64,000 nucleotides of DNA from Pseudomonas sp. PD9R (GCF_019200975.1 NZ_JAHTMR010000005.1:84144-148143), one strand, 5' to 3'; positions 44,713-54,670 are shown, numbered from the stretch's first letter. Notes: a model not told the origin generated them from the sequence alone. A program made the numbers and translations.

Positions 44713-44734
44713 AGCCTTGCTTTGAGGCAAGGCT
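44713..44734. terminator. Hairpin downstream of recQ
   Basis: AGCCTTGC, loop TTTGAG, GCAAGGCT: an 8-bp perfect stem 40 bp after the recQ stop on the minus strand. No clear T-run follows, so its role is uncertain. Confidence 0.4.
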
Positions 44735-44773
44735 TGATCTGTAGTGAATCGTTACATCAACGAAACGGATTTT

Positions 44774-46900
44774 TCACATTTCAAATTCGGACTGAAGAGC
44801 GGCCCGAACACAGTACAAAACCCCTTCCGGCACCCGCCCGGCAAACAATTCGGAAATCTCCGACACCGGGGGTAACTCGCCTTCGCCGTCGAGGAATGCA
44901 TCCTGGACTTCGCCCATCAGGTCTTCTGGCAGATCCAATGCCTGCTCCAGCGACAACTGCTGCTTGCCAATCGCTTCGGCGAGCATGGTGTAGACGTTCT
45001 TTTCCGAGCATTGCAACTGGCCGGCGATCTGCAACGGCGTCATGCCGGCGCGTGCCAGAGTGATCAGTTCGTGGCGCACGTCGGCCACCGGTTTCGGCGC
45101 CTCCACCTGGCCGCCGAGCACTTCGAGGAAGGCCTCGCCGTAACGCTCCAGTTTGCGTGCGCCGACGCCACTCACCGTGGCCATTTCCGCCAACGAGGTC
45201 GGCTGGCTGCGGAGCATTTCCAGCAGGGTCGAGTCGGGGAAGATGACGTACGGCGGCACGCCATGTTCCTCGGCCAGCTTGCGCCGCAGCGCGCGCAAGG
45301 CTTCCCACTGTTCGCGCTCTTCGCCACGCACCAATTGGCTCGCCTGGCTCTTGCTGCTTTTCGCCGTGGTTTGCGCCTTGAGGTCGCGGCGCAGTTCGAG
45401 GGTCACTTCACCCTTGAGCAGCGGCCGGCACGTGTCGCTCAGGCGCAGGCCGCCGTAGCCTTCATGATCGACATCGGCCAGACCACGGGCAACCAGCTGT
45501 CGGAACAACGAACGCCATTCGCCCTCGGCCATGGCCTTGCCGACGCCAAACACCGACAGGTGCTGGTGACCGAAACTGCGGACCTTTTCGTTGTCCTTGC
45601 CCAACAACACATCCACCAGATGCCCGACGCCATAGCGCTGGCCGGTGCGGTAGATGGCCGAGAGTGCCTGACGCGCGGGCTCGGTGGCATCCCAGGTTTG
45701 CACGCCGTCGACGCAGTTGTCGCAATGCCCGCACGGCTCGGGCATATCCTCATCGAAGTAGGCCAGCAGGGTTTGGCGGCGGCAGCGGGTTTCTTCGCAC
45801 AGCGAGAGCATGGCGTCGAGCTTGTGCTGCTCCAGACGCTTATGGCGCTCGTCACCTTCGGAGTTCTGCAGCATCTGTTTGAGCATCACCACGTCTTGCA
45901 GGCCGTAGGCCATCCAGGCATCCGCCGGCAGGCCGTCACGGCCGCCGCGCCCGGTTTCCTGGTAATAGGCTTCCAGGGATTTCGGCAGGTCGAGATGCGC
46001 AACGAACCGCACGTTGGGCTTGTCGATGCCCATGCCGAACGCCACCGTGGCGACCATGATCAGACCTTCCTCGTTGAGGAAGCGCTTTTGGTGATGAGCC
46101 CGCGTGTCGTTGGGCAAACCGGCGTGGTACGGCAGTGCCGGGAAGCCTTGTTCACTGAGGAACACCGCCACTTCGTCGACCTTTTTGCGCGACAGGCAAT
46201 AGACGATGCCTGCGTCGCTGCGGCGCTCGGCGAGGAACGCCAGCAACTGCTTGCGCGGCTGTTCCTTGGGCACGATGCGATAAAAAATGTTCGGGCGGTC
46301 GAAGCTCGACAGGAAACGCTCGGCATTCTGCAAATGCAGACGAGTGACGATTTCTTCCCGGGTACGTTTGTCCGCGGTGGCCGTCAGGGCGATGCGCGGC
46401 ACATCGGGGAACATTTCCGCCAACTGGCCCAGCTGCAGGTATTCCGGGCGGAAGTCGTGACCCCATTGCGACACGCAGTGCGCTTCGTCGATGGCGAACA
46501 GGGCGATGTTCAAGCCTTGCAGGAAGGACAGCATGCGCGGCTGGACCAGCCGCTCGGGGGCGAGGTAAAGCATTTTCACTTCACCGCGCTTGATGCGGGC
46601 GGCCAGGTCTCGCTGTTGCTCGGCGCTGAGGGTGGAGTTCAACGCGGCGGCAGCCACGCCCAGCTCTTCGAGAGTCGCGACCTGATCGTCCATCAAGGCG
46701 ATCAGCGGCGACACCACCACGGCCAGACCGTCGCGCAAGAGTGCCGGGACCTGGAAGCACAAGGATTTGCCGCCGCCGGTAGGCATCAGGACCAGGGCAT
46801 CGCCGCCGCTGGCCACGCGCTCAATGATTGCACCCTGACGGCCACGAAAACTGTCGTAGCCGAAGATGTCCTTGAGGACGCGTTGAGCCTGTTCGAGCAT
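44774..46900 (-). CDS. recQ: ATP-dependent DNA helicase RecQ
   Basis: 708 residues. SF2 helicase motifs: Walker A TGGGKS at 41-46, [44 protein letters not shown]. The zinc-binding and winged-helix RQC domain ([24 protein letters not shown]) and an HRDC domain ([34 protein letters not shown]) follow. The last 90 residues form an added helical extension common in Pseudomonas. RecQ unwinds DNA 3'-5' in recombination and repair. ATG 46900 is where homology starts; an upstream open extension is ignored. Confidence 0.96.
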   Translation of the reverse strand: MLEQAQRVLKDIFGYDSFRGRQGAIIERVASGGDALVLMPTGGGKSLCFQVPALLRDGLAVVVSPLIALMDDQVATLEELGVAAAALNSTLSAEQQRDLAARIKRGEVKMLYLAPERLVQPRMLSFLQGLNIALFAIDEAHCVSQWGHDFRPEYLQLGQLAEMFPDVPRIALTATADKRTREEIVTRLHLQNAERFLSSFDRPNIFYRIVPKEQPRKQLLAFLAERRSDAGIVYCLSRKKVDEVAVFLSEQGFPALPYHAGLPNDTRAHHQKRFLNEEGLIMVATVAFGMGIDKPNVRFVAHLDLPKSLEAYYQETGRGGRDGLPADAWMAYGLQDVVMLKQMLQNSEGDERHKRLEQHKLDAMLSLCEETRCRRQTLLAYFDEDMPEPCGHCDNCVDGVQTWDATEPARQALSAIYRTGQRYGVGHLVDVLLGKDNEKVRSFGHQHLSVFGVGKAMAEGEWRSLFRQLVARGLADVDHEGYGGLRLSDTCRPLLKGEVTLELRRDLKAQTTAKSSKSQASQLVRGEEREQWEALRALRRKLAEEHGVPPYVIFPDSTLLEMLRSQPTSLAEMATVSGVGARKLERYGEAFLEVLGGQVEAPKPVADVRHELITLARAGMTPLQIAGQLQCSEKNVYTMLAEAIGKQQLSLEQALDLPEDLMGEVQDAFLDGEGELPPVSEISELFAGRVPEGVLYCVRAALQSEFEM

Positions 46901-47099
46901 AAAAACTCCAAAAATCACCGAAACATCCCCGCAAGGCTGGTTCAGGATCCGCAACGCTGCACCGACAAATCGTAAGGGCGCGTTGCATGACACTTAACAT
47001 TCCAGCCGTGACAGCAGCAGGGCATCACAAAACGCGCGAGTATACCCGAGCACCGTCCGGCAAAGGGCACCACTGATAAGACAGGAATCGACGATCCCC

Positions 47100-47183
47100 T
47101 GTAGGAGAGCCGAAGGCTGCGATCTTTTGATTTTGTTTTTAAAGGCAAAGTCAAAAGATCCCAGCCTTCGGCAGCTCCAACAG
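47100..47183. repeat. REP pair, type A (recQ/yecA-like divergent gap)
   Basis: Degenerate inverted copies (TGTAGGAGAGCCGAAGGCTG ... AAGATCCCAGCCTTCGGCAG) with changes in both arms. It lies in the 400-bp gap between two divergent genes; nothing else was recognised there. Confidence 0.85.
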
Positions 47184-47299
47184 GAGACGCGGTGCAGTGA
47201 AGGTAGATACGCGGTGGGCAAATATGCCGCGCGGCTGGCCTGAGCGCTCAAGAAGGCCTAGAATTCCCGCATCTGTTAATTCCCCAAGGTAGCCCTTTA

Positions 47300-47887
47300 A
47301 TGTCCTTCGCTGAGCAACTAACCCGCCTGCAAGTCTTCCTCGACGCCGACGAACTGCATGACGAGGCGCTGGACTACGTGGCCGCCCACGGCTACCTCAC
47401 CGCGCTGTCGATCTGTTCCGAAGTGGTTCCTGATCGTGAGTGGATTGATGCCCTCTTCGCCGAAGAGCCGCATTACGCCGACGACACCGAGCGTGAAGCG
47501 ATCGAATCCACGCTGCTGGCCCTCAAGGCCCACATCGCCCGTCAACTGGCCTCCGATGAAGAGTTCGAGTTGCCTTGCGACCTGGACCTGGGCGAAGAGC
47601 CGGATGATTCCGATCTGCGCGGCTGGTGCATCGGTTTCATGGAAGGCGTGTTCCTGCGCGAAGAAGCCTGGTTCGAAACCGCCGAAGACGAAGTCAGCGA
47701 AATGCTGCTGCCGATCATGGTCGGTTCGGGCCTGTTCGACGAGCAGCCGGAGTTCTCCGACATCGCCGCCGACGCCAACCTGATGGACGACATGATCGTG
47801 CAGATCCCGGAAGCCCTGACTGCGCTGTACCTGCTGTGCAACGCGCCAGACGAAAAACCGGCGATCCTCAAGCCACGTCACCACTAA
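47300..47887 (+). CDS. YecA/YgfB-family (UPF0149-like) protein
   Basis: 195 residues, acidic and helical. Family features: LDYVAAHGYLTALSICSEVVPDREWIDALFAEEP, LRGWCIGFMEGVFLREEAWF and LLPIMVGSGLFDEQPEF. The SEC-C zinc motif found in longer YecA proteins is absent. The biochemical role is not defined. The ATG at 47300 has AAGGTAG upstream. The YbaN-like gene follows after 10 bp, so they form a pair. Confidence 0.85.
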   Translation: MSFAEQLTRLQVFLDADELHDEALDYVAAHGYLTALSICSEVVPDREWIDALFAEEPHYADDTEREAIESTLLALKAHIARQLASDEEFELPCDLDLGEEPDDSDLRGWCIGFMEGVFLREEAWFETAEDEVSEMLLPIMVGSGLFDEQPEFSDIAADANLMDDMIVQIPEALTALYLLCNAPDEKPAILKPRHH

Positions 47888-47897
47888 GGTTTTGCCT

Positions 47898-48293
47898 ATG
47901 GACAACCCCATAGGCAACCGCTCCCTGATGTTGCGCTACGTGCTGCTGGCCATCGGCTGGCTGAGCGTAGCGTTGGGGGTGATCGGGATTTTCCTGCCGG
48001 TGTTGCCCACCACACCTTTCCTGCTGCTGGCGGCCGCTTGTTTCGCCCGCAGTTCGCCGCGTTTTTATCAATGGCTGGTGGAACATCCACGGCTCGGACC
48101 CTGGATTCGCGACTACCTCGACGGCAACGGCATTCCACTCAAGGGCAAGGTCTACGCCATTAGCCTGATGTGGGCGAGCATTCTGTTCTCCTGCTATCTG
48201 GTGCCCCTGCCTTGGGCACGCGGGTTCATGCTGACCAGCGCGGTGTTGGTGACGATCTACATCCTTCGGCAGAAAACCCTGCACAAGTCCTGA
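47898..48293 (+). CDS. YbaN/DUF454 inner-membrane protein
   Basis: 131 residues with about three to four hydrophobic segments. The signature GWLSVALGVIGIFLPVLPTTPFLLLAAACFARSSPRFYQWLVEHPRLGPWIRDY is typical of the family. Function unknown. It begins at ATG 47898; a TTG two codons earlier is possible. Confidence 0.9.
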   Translation: MDNPIGNRSLMLRYVLLAIGWLSVALGVIGIFLPVLPTTPFLLLAAACFARSSPRFYQWLVEHPRLGPWIRDYLDGNGIPLKGKVYAISLMWASILFSCYLVPLPWARGFMLTSAVLVTIYILRQKTLHKS

Positions 48294-48297
48294 ACTT

Positions 48298-48375
48298 AAA
48301 AGATCGCAGCCTTCGGCAACTCCTACAGTGCGTAGGCAACCTATGTAGGAACTGCCGAAGGCTGCGATCTTTTGC
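48298..48375. repeat. REP pair, type A (upstream of lapG)
   Basis: Inverted copies (AAAAGATCGCAGCCTTCGGC ... GTAGGAACTGCCGAAGGCTG) 5 bp beyond the YbaN-like stop, about 80 bp before lapG. Confidence 0.9.
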
Positions 48376-48452
48376 ATGACAGGCCGACGACCTGCCGCGC
48401 CGTATCTGATTCACCACCTAGACTTCAAATCTCTGCACCCGAGCAGCCGGAC

Positions 48453-49160
48453 ATGCCTCGCAGCCTGCGTAGTCCAGGAGGGTCAACGCTCCGATTTCGG
48501 TTCGGCGGATGGCTGTTGCTGGCCGCTTTGCTGCTGACCGGACTCAGCAGTGTCTGGGCCAACTGGGATTTTTCGCAAATACTGCAAACCGTCGAAACGC
48601 GCTATGGCACCCTCGGCCCGGCACGGGGCCGTGTCGAGGCCTGGAGTCAGTTGTTGCAAGGCGAGCGTGATGCACCTGAGCCCGAGCAATTGAATGCGGT
48701 CAATCGCTTCTTCAATCAGCAATTGAGCTTTCAAGACGATACTCGCATCTGGCATCAGACCGATTACTGGGCCACGCCGGTCGAGTCCTTGATCAAGGGC
48801 GCTGCCGACTGTGAGGACTACGCACTGGCGAAATATTTCAGTCTGCGCCAGCTCGGGATTCCCAGCGAAAAGCTGCGCATTACCTACGTCAAGGCACTGA
48901 CCCAGAACCAGGCGCACATGGTGCTGACCTTCTACAGCAGCCCCACGGCCGACCCATTGGTGCTGGATAACCTGATCGGTGACATCCGCCCCGCGTCCCA
49001 ACGCAAAGACTTGTTGCCGGTGTACGCCTTCAACGCCGAAGGGCTGTACCTGCCGGGCGTCAATGGCGGCAACCGCAGCAGCGATTCGAAAAAACTGTCG
49101 CGCTGGCAGGACGTGCTGAAAAAGATGCAGGCCGAAGGGTTCACCGTGGGTCACGGCTGA
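48453..49160 (+). CDS. lapG: Periplasmic cysteine protease LapG
   Basis: 235 residues with an N-terminal membrane/signal helix (WLLLAALLLTGLSSVWA). LapG cuts the N-terminal part of the adhesin LapA and so frees cells from biofilm when c-di-GMP is low. The transglutaminase-like catalytic triad is visible: Cys 120 (GAADCEDYALAKY), His 155 (QNQAHMVLTF) and Asp 172 (LVLDNLIGD). ATG 48453 has only a weak ribosome binding site. The lapD start is 22 bp downstream, so the two are an operon. Confidence 0.94.
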   Translation: MPRSLRSPGGSTLRFRFGGWLLLAALLLTGLSSVWANWDFSQILQTVETRYGTLGPARGRVEAWSQLLQGERDAPEPEQLNAVNRFFNQQLSFQDDTRIWHQTDYWATPVESLIKGAADCEDYALAKYFSLRQLGIPSEKLRITYVKALTQNQAHMVLTFYSSPTADPLVLDNLIGDIRPASQRKDLLPVYAFNAEGLYLPGVNGGNRSSDSKKLSRWQDVLKKMQAEGFTVGHG

Positions 49161-49182
49161 CGACCATGGCAAGGAGCGTTCC

Positions 49183-51123
49183 ATGAAACTGCGCAACCAA
49201 TTGTTTCTCGCCATTTGCCTGTTCCTCCTGGTGGCGTTCAGCGGCAGTTTTTTTGTCAGTCTGGAAAGCTCTCGCGAACAGACACTCGGCCAGCTTCGCT
49301 CCCATGCCCAGGACGCGGCCACCGCGTTGGGTTTGTCGCTGACAGCGCAAATCAATGACCCGGCGATGATGGAGTTGATGGTCAGTTCGATTTTCGACAG
49401 TGGCTATTTCAGCAGCATCCGCATCATCGACGTCAAGGATCAGCAGGTGCTGGTAGAGCGTCGCGCAACAGGGCGAATCGACGGTGTGCCTACCTGGTTT
49501 GTCAGCCTGGTCAATTTGCGTCATGAAGGCGGCGACGCACTGGTCATGCGCGGCTGGGAGCAAGCCGCGCGGGTCGAAGTACTGAGCAATCCGCAGTTCG
49601 CCCTGGCCAAACTCTGGGACAGCACCCTCGGCAGCCTGCTCTGGCTGCTGGTGTGTGGACTGCTTAGCGCGGTGTTCGGTGGCTGGCTGTTGCGTCGGCA
49701 ATTTCGCCCGCTCGACACCTTGGTCAAACAGGCCGAAGCCATCAGCAAACGCGAGTTCCTGAGCCTGCCGAAACTGCCACGCACCCCGGAATTGAAACGC
49801 GTGGTGCTGGCAATGAACCAGATGGTCGAGAAACTGAAAGCGTTGTTCGCCGAAGAGGTCGAGCGCAGTGAGAAGCTGCGCAACGACGCCTACCAGGACA
49901 GCCTGACCGGGCTGGCCAACCGCCGTTTGCTGGATGAGCAACTGGCTGACCATTTGCTGGTGGACGAGCAAAACTGCGAAGGCCATTTGCTGATGTTACA
50001 GATCAACGACCTGGCCGGGCTCAACCAACGCCTTGGCGGGCAACGTACGGATGCGTTGATCAGTGCGGTAGGCGAACTGCTCAAGCGTCTGACCCAACTG
50101 CCAGAGCGACGCACCTGGCTGGCGGCACGTAATCGCGGTGGCGAATTCAGCCTGCTGACGCCGGGCCTTGACGCCGAGGACGCGGCGCGTCTGGCCGCCG
50201 AGATCAGCGCCACCCTGGAAAACCTGCGCCAGACCGGCGCGAGCGATTGCATGCCGGTCGCCCATTTGGGCGTCGTCGCCTACCATCCCGGCGAACCGGT
50301 CAGCGACGTGCTGCTGCGCCTGGATCACGCGCTGACCCAAGCCCGACAACGCCCTGAACAACCCTGGCTGCTACTGAGCCAAAACGAGGCAGCACCGAAT
50401 CAGCATCAACACGATTGGCACAACTGGATCGACGACGCCCTGACCCAAGGCAAACTGTTGCTGTACTTTCAGCCAGTGGTGCAGTGTGCCGACACCAGCC
50501 AAGTGCTGCATCACAAAGTCCTCGCACGCCTGCTCGACCCGCAGGGTGAGGCAATTGCCGCCGCACACTTCCTGCCGTGGATCGAACGCCTGGGATGGTC
50601 AGCACGGTTCGACCTGGCGATGCTCGAAGCCACCCTCGAATACCTCGCCGCCAATCGTTGGCCCCTGGCGCTGAGTGTGTCCGGCAGCACCCTGCGCGAT
50701 AAGGCGCAACTGCAATTGATCCTCGAAACGCTTGAATCATTGCCGGAACTGGCACCGTTGCTGACCCTGGAAATCGATGAACGACAATTACCGCCAGCGG
50801 ACGAACTCCAGCGTCTGAGCCATAGCCTGCTCAAAACCGGTTACCGCATCGGCCTCCAGCACTTTGGCGGCAGCTTCAGCCAGATCGGCAACCTCACACA
50901 ACTGGGTCTGGCCTACTTGAAAATAGATGGTGCATATATTCGGCGAATTGATGAACTGCGGGATAAACGGTTGTTTATCGAGGCGATTTTCAGGGCCACC
51001 AATAGTATTGATTTGCCGTTAATTGCCGAAATGGTCGAGTCCCAAGGGGAGTTGGATACGATTAAGGAACTGGGCGTGTTTGGGTTGATGGGACGTTTGA
51101 TCGGGCCGCCGGAGCCGATGTGA
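49183..51123 (+). CDS. lapD: c-di-GMP receptor LapD (degenerate GGDEF-EAL)
   Basis: 646 residues. A periplasmic LapD/MoxY-type sensor lies between two membrane helices (about 7-27 and 150-172), then HAMP, a degenerate GGDEF domain (RGGEF) and a degenerate EAL domain (KVLARL in place of ExLxR). The missing catalytic residues mean it binds c-di-GMP but does not make or break it. When bound, its periplasmic part holds LapG and keeps LapA on the surface. AAGGAG precedes the ATG. Confidence 0.95.
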   Translation: MKLRNQLFLAICLFLLVAFSGSFFVSLESSREQTLGQLRSHAQDAATALGLSLTAQINDPAMMELMVSSIFDSGYFSSIRIIDVKDQQVLVERRATGRIDGVPTWFVSLVNLRHEGGDALVMRGWEQAARVEVLSNPQFALAKLWDSTLGSLLWLLVCGLLSAVFGGWLLRRQFRPLDTLVKQAEAISKREFLSLPKLPRTPELKRVVLAMNQMVEKLKALFAEEVERSEKLRNDAYQDSLTGLANRRLLDEQLADHLLVDEQNCEGHLLMLQINDLAGLNQRLGGQRTDALISAVGELLKRLTQLPERRTWLAARNRGGEFSLLTPGLDAEDAARLAAEISATLENLRQTGASDCMPVAHLGVVAYHPGEPVSDVLLRLDHALTQARQRPEQPWLLLSQNEAAPNQHQHDWHNWIDDALTQGKLLLYFQPVVQCADTSQVLHHKVLARLLDPQGEAIAAAHFLPWIERLGWSARFDLAMLEATLEYLAANRWPLALSVSGSTLRDKAQLQLILETLESLPELAPLLTLEIDERQLPPADELQRLSHSLLKTGYRIGLQHFGGSFSQIGNLTQLGLAYLKIDGAYIRRIDELRDKRLFIEAIFRATNSIDLPLIAEMVESQGELDTIKELGVFGLMGRLIGPPEPM

Positions 51124-51185
51124 TTTCTTTTGTCAGGTGCGTTGATTCCTGTAAGCCCATCCGCTGATCGGAAACCATCGCCAAC

Positions 51186-51207
51186 CTGTTATTTCTGTCA
51201 GTAGCAA
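51186..51207 (+). promoter_or_regulatory. Shared upstream element, copy 1
   Basis: Starts CTGTTATTTCTGTCAGTAGC. Almost the same 22 bases occur at 52969 and, inverted, at 56321, each upstream of an accessory gene. The spacing from the element to the ATG is 73 bp here and in copy 2. A 6-bp hairpin (51233-51250) follows. Promoter or activator site is inferred. Confidence 0.55.
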
Positions 51208-51279
51208 GGCAGTTTGTCCAAGGTGTCCAATGGAGAGGTTCCCACTTCTCTGTTGAAACTCGCCCCAGGAGTTGACGCC

Positions 51280-52923
51280 ATGAACGCTGAGCAAACCTCG
51301 AACGATACTGACGAAAACAACCCGAGCACGGCATTCCCCACACCGTACGTCGCCGAAGCACCGAAACATATGTTGTTTTTATCAGAACAAGGTTCGCTTG
51401 GTGCCACGATCAAGGTTGAGCCTTGGGATGGAATCACACCAGGACAACGATTCTGGCTGAAAATAACAGGAAATAATGTCACGGGTAATACGACGAGCCT
51501 TTCAATTTGCTCCGGAGAACCACTGACTTCAACTGAGGTTACCGATGGACTCTCCATAAAAATCACCGAACAGCAACTTGATTATTTTTCAGAGCACTTC
51601 TACATCTACTTTAAAGTGACGTTCAACGGAAGCGACAATGAAAATAACGCAACACTATTTCCACTAGGAAGAACTTATCTCACAAAAAAAATATTTGACT
51701 ATACAAACTTCACCAGCGGCCTTAATCACTGGGAGAAAGGCGCAGATGTAGTCAGCGAAGAATTGTATCGCATAGAAGTCGATTCCGACTTGGTATTAAG
51801 ATACGACCGTGCCAAAGCCACAATTACAACTGAAAAGACAATTCTGTATAAAAACTTTACCGGACTACTTCCCAATCGAAAATATTATCTTTACATCTGC
51901 ATGAAAAATTTTCATTTGGCTGGGGGACTCGCTGTAAACACTGACAGCCAAGCAAGCGAATATTACTCTCTAGCCGCCCCATATTGGTTCCCCTTAAAGT
52001 ACCCAGTCAGTATAAAATCGGCGAATACTCAAATTCGCTTGTCTCCACAGGCTCGAGATGAGTATGAATATGTTTATGACATGGACGATATCATTCTGGT
52101 CATGGAGGATTTGCCAATCCCTACTATTAGCCATGTCCAAACCAATTTACTATTCCTTAATACCATAGGCGCTGAAGGCCTTCTGTACCGGATCGCACCT
52201 TGGGGAGCGCTACCCGGACAGAAAGTGTGGTTGACTGCGTATCACGACAAGGTCAGCTACCCTTTACTTGTCAGTCATTCATTGACTGAAGATGAAGCCC
52301 GCGAGGGGATTTCGGTCGTACTGCACCCAAAAGATTTACTATCACTTTCAAATTACACTCCGTTAACTTTCATCCTTGACATCACTCGTGATGGAAGCGT
52401 TGCGGAAAACGACGCCACAAAATTCAAAGTACTGGAGCCAAAACTCATAACTGACTTTATCAGCAGATCCACATTTAGTGCGGACAATTGGGACAGGTGG
52501 GATAAATCAAGCGACCCGATTTTTAATATAAACATTAAAACCGAAGGCTCTCACGATTTCGTGCGCACTACAGAGTCCGCGGCACATGGTGACACCATAA
52601 TTCTAAACAAAACATTTTCCGGTTTAGCCACTGGTTCCTTATATAAGCTTATAGTGCCTATGCGCAGAGTAGACCTGAATAGTCACGCACCCAGTTTTTC
52701 AATTCAACTGAGCACTGCTGAATCAAAAGAGGTATTTACGCTAACAAGCATGGAATGGTCCGATTTCGCCTATTCACTTTACGTCCCCCAAGCCAGCATT
52801 CGATTCGACATCATTAGCCTTGACACTCCCTCCGGAGGCAGCGCTTATGACATCGATGATATATGTTTGATCAAAGTCGACCTAAAAACTGAGAGTGACA
52901 GTGACAGTGCGCCCGGACAATAG
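51280..52923 (+). CDS. Two-repeat beta-rich protein of unknown function, paralogue 1
   Basis: 547 residues from ATG 51280 (AGGAG before it); an upstream frame extension lacks support. No signal peptide or membrane helix. The protein is two copies of a roughly 265-residue unit. Each has a short Ig-like part (GQRFWLKITG / GQKVWLTAYHD, then ITRDGSVAENDATKF-type strands) and a jelly-roll-like part (FTSGLNHWEKG, LRYDRA, LPNRKYYLYI, YDMDDIILVM / FSADNWDRWDKS, YDIDDICLIKV). The second part recalls carbohydrate-binding modules by its W...DD layout, without proof. The DNA is clearly more AT-rich than lapD. It is followed by a close paralogue. I do not recognise the family. Confidence 0.85.
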   Translation: MNAEQTSNDTDENNPSTAFPTPYVAEAPKHMLFLSEQGSLGATIKVEPWDGITPGQRFWLKITGNNVTGNTTSLSICSGEPLTSTEVTDGLSIKITEQQLDYFSEHFYIYFKVTFNGSDNENNATLFPLGRTYLTKKIFDYTNFTSGLNHWEKGADVVSEELYRIEVDSDLVLRYDRAKATITTEKTILYKNFTGLLPNRKYYLYICMKNFHLAGGLAVNTDSQASEYYSLAAPYWFPLKYPVSIKSANTQIRLSPQARDEYEYVYDMDDIILVMEDLPIPTISHVQTNLLFLNTIGAEGLLYRIAPWGALPGQKVWLTAYHDKVSYPLLVSHSLTEDEAREGISVVLHPKDLLSLSNYTPLTFILDITRDGSVAENDATKFKVLEPKLITDFISRSTFSADNWDRWDKSSDPIFNINIKTEGSHDFVRTTESAAHGDTIILNKTFSGLATGSLYKLIVPMRRVDLNSHAPSFSIQLSTAESKEVFTLTSMEWSDFAYSLYVPQASIRFDIISLDTPSGGSAYDIDDICLIKVDLKTESDSDSAPGQ

Positions 52924-52968
52924 GCGTCAGTTGCGTTCCTCTTACCGCTGATCGAAAGACTCGTGGAT

Positions 52969-52990
52969 CTGTTATTTCTGACAGTAGCAA
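52969..52990 (+). promoter_or_regulatory. Shared upstream element, copy 2
   Basis: Starts CTGTTATTTCTGACAGTAGC, differing from copy 1 in one base. It lies 73 bp before the ATG of paralogue 2, again followed by GGTGTCCAATGGA and a 6-bp hairpin (53015-53033) whose stem sequence differs but still pairs. Confidence 0.55.
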
Positions 52991-53062
52991 CGGCGTTCAC
53001 CTCGGGTGTCCAATGGAAAGGCCCTATCTTTCCGTTTAAGTTCAGCCATTGGAGTTGACGCC

Positions 53063-54670
53063 ATGAACGACGAGTACACATCAGGTGATAACAGCGAATC
53101 TTTGCCGTTTTCGGCCTTACCTCAACCACATATCATGGAGGCCCCCAGAAGTTTGTTATGTCTCTCAAAACTGGATTCGCGTGGAGCCACATTGACCGTT
53201 GCGCCTTGGGCAGAAATCGCGCCAGGACAACGGTTTTGGCTAAACTTAACAGGAGCATCCGAGAACGGCGTATCAATTCTTTCGATATATTCAGCCGAAC
53301 CTTTGACCCCAGACGAAGCTATAAACGGCCTATCCAGAAACATTACTCAGCAGCAGTTAGAGCACTTTGCTCATTCCTCGGTGATCAGTATTGGTTTTAA
53401 AGTGTCACTTAATGGCAGTCAACGTGAAGAAGAGGCAACAAAATTTCCACCAAACTCAATCAGCCTGATTAAAAAATTTTTCGACCAAACAAACTTTACC
53501 GGCAGCCTGAACGACTGGAGTTTTGGTACAGATGTAACCGCCCAGGAGTTAACTTTTCAGCATAATGAATCAAACGATGTACTGAGGTATGACCGAACCG
53601 AAGCCAATTCAAAAATCGAAAAGACAATTCTTTATAAAGATTTTTCCGCACTTCTGCCCCGTCTGGCTTACACAATTTACATATGCAACAAGAGAGTTCT
53701 TGGTGCTGGGGCCCTGGGCGTGAGCACGGGCGACGGCCCCATAAAATATATGGCGGCGAACACCGGATTCTGGTGGGCATCTGCGTACATTGCGAGCATT
53801 GCATCAACCAACACTCAAATCCGCATTTCCATACCTAAAGAAGAGCATAATCTGTTTACGTTTGACATGGACGACATCACCTTGATCATGGAGGAGCTGC
53901 CCATACCGACTATTAGTCATATCCAGACTAATCTGCTTTTTCTAAATACTATCGGGTCGGAAGGAATCAAGTTCAGCGTAGAATCCTGGGGCGCTTCACC
54001 AGGGCAAAAAGTTTGGTTGACCGCTAATCACGATCATCTCGATTATCCGTTACTGTCGGGCCACTCATTAACCGCTGAGGAAGCCCGTGATGGTCTTTCC
54101 GCGACACTGGATCCGGACGTCCTTAAATCGCTCGCTAACCACAGTCCATTAAGCTTCACTCTTGATATCACGCGTGACGGAAGCGTAGCAGTGAACGATG
54201 CCACGAAATTCAAAATACTGGCACCGAAACTTATTACTGACTTTGTCAGCAGAACCACATTTAGCGCCAACAACTGGGACAAATGGGTAGCAAACCCGTT
54301 TGGCCCTGGAAACTCCACAAGCATTATTAACGAGGACAATCATTACTTTGCCCGCACTACCGTATCGACTGCACATGGCGACAGTACGATTTTATATAAA
54401 CACTTCGCTGGATTATCAATCGGCGCCTTATACAAACTTGTCGTCCCCATGCGCAGAGTTGATCTAAAAAGTCACGCGCCTAATTTTTCCATTCAATTAA
54501 GCACCGGGGAATCGAAAGAGACATTCACATTAACAAGCATGGAGTGGACCGATTTCTCCTATTCACTCTATGTCCCGCAGACGAACATTCGATTCCAAAT
54601 CATCAACCTCGCCAACCCTTTTGAAGGCAATATTTATGACATTGATGACATTTGCTTGATCAAAGTTTAA
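53063..54670 (+). CDS. Two-repeat beta-rich protein of unknown function, paralogue 2
   Basis: 535 residues, closely similar along its whole length to the gene at 51280 and with the same two-unit build: GQRFWLNLTG, FTGSLNDWSFG, LPRLAYTIYI, DMDDITLIMEELPIPTISHIQTNLLFLNTIG, then unit two with GQKVWLTANHD, ITRDGSVAVNDATKF and a terminal YDIDDICLIKV. TTGGAG precedes the ATG in the same context as in paralogue 1. No signal peptide. It arose by tandem duplication that included the promoter region. The low GC suggests transfer. Function unknown. Confidence 0.85.
   Translation: MNDEYTSGDNSESLPFSALPQPHIMEAPRSLLCLSKLDSRGATLTVAPWAEIAPGQRFWLNLTGASENGVSILSIYSAEPLTPDEAINGLSRNITQQQLEHFAHSSVISIGFKVSLNGSQREEEATKFPPNSISLIKKFFDQTNFTGSLNDWSFGTDVTAQELTFQHNESNDVLRYDRTEANSKIEKTILYKDFSALLPRLAYTIYICNKRVLGAGALGVSTGDGPIKYMAANTGFWWASAYIASIASTNTQIRISIPKEEHNLFTFDMDDITLIMEELPIPTISHIQTNLLFLNTIGSEGIKFSVESWGASPGQKVWLTANHDHLDYPLLSGHSLTAEEARDGLSATLDPDVLKSLANHSPLSFTLDITRDGSVAVNDATKFKILAPKLITDFVSRTTFSANNWDKWVANPFGPGNSTSIINEDNHYFARTTVSTAHGDSTILYKHFAGLSIGALYKLVVPMRRVDLKSHAPNFSIQLSTGESKETFTLTSMEWTDFSYSLYVPQTNIRFQIINLANPFEGNIYDIDDICLIKV

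Noticed and set aside
45011..46975. Open frame of 654 codons antisense to recQ
   Set aside because: It lies wholly inside recQ on the other strand, has Gln/His/Ala-rich low-information sequence typical of antisense frames in GC-rich DNA, and no ribosome binding site; recQ has all helicase motifs.
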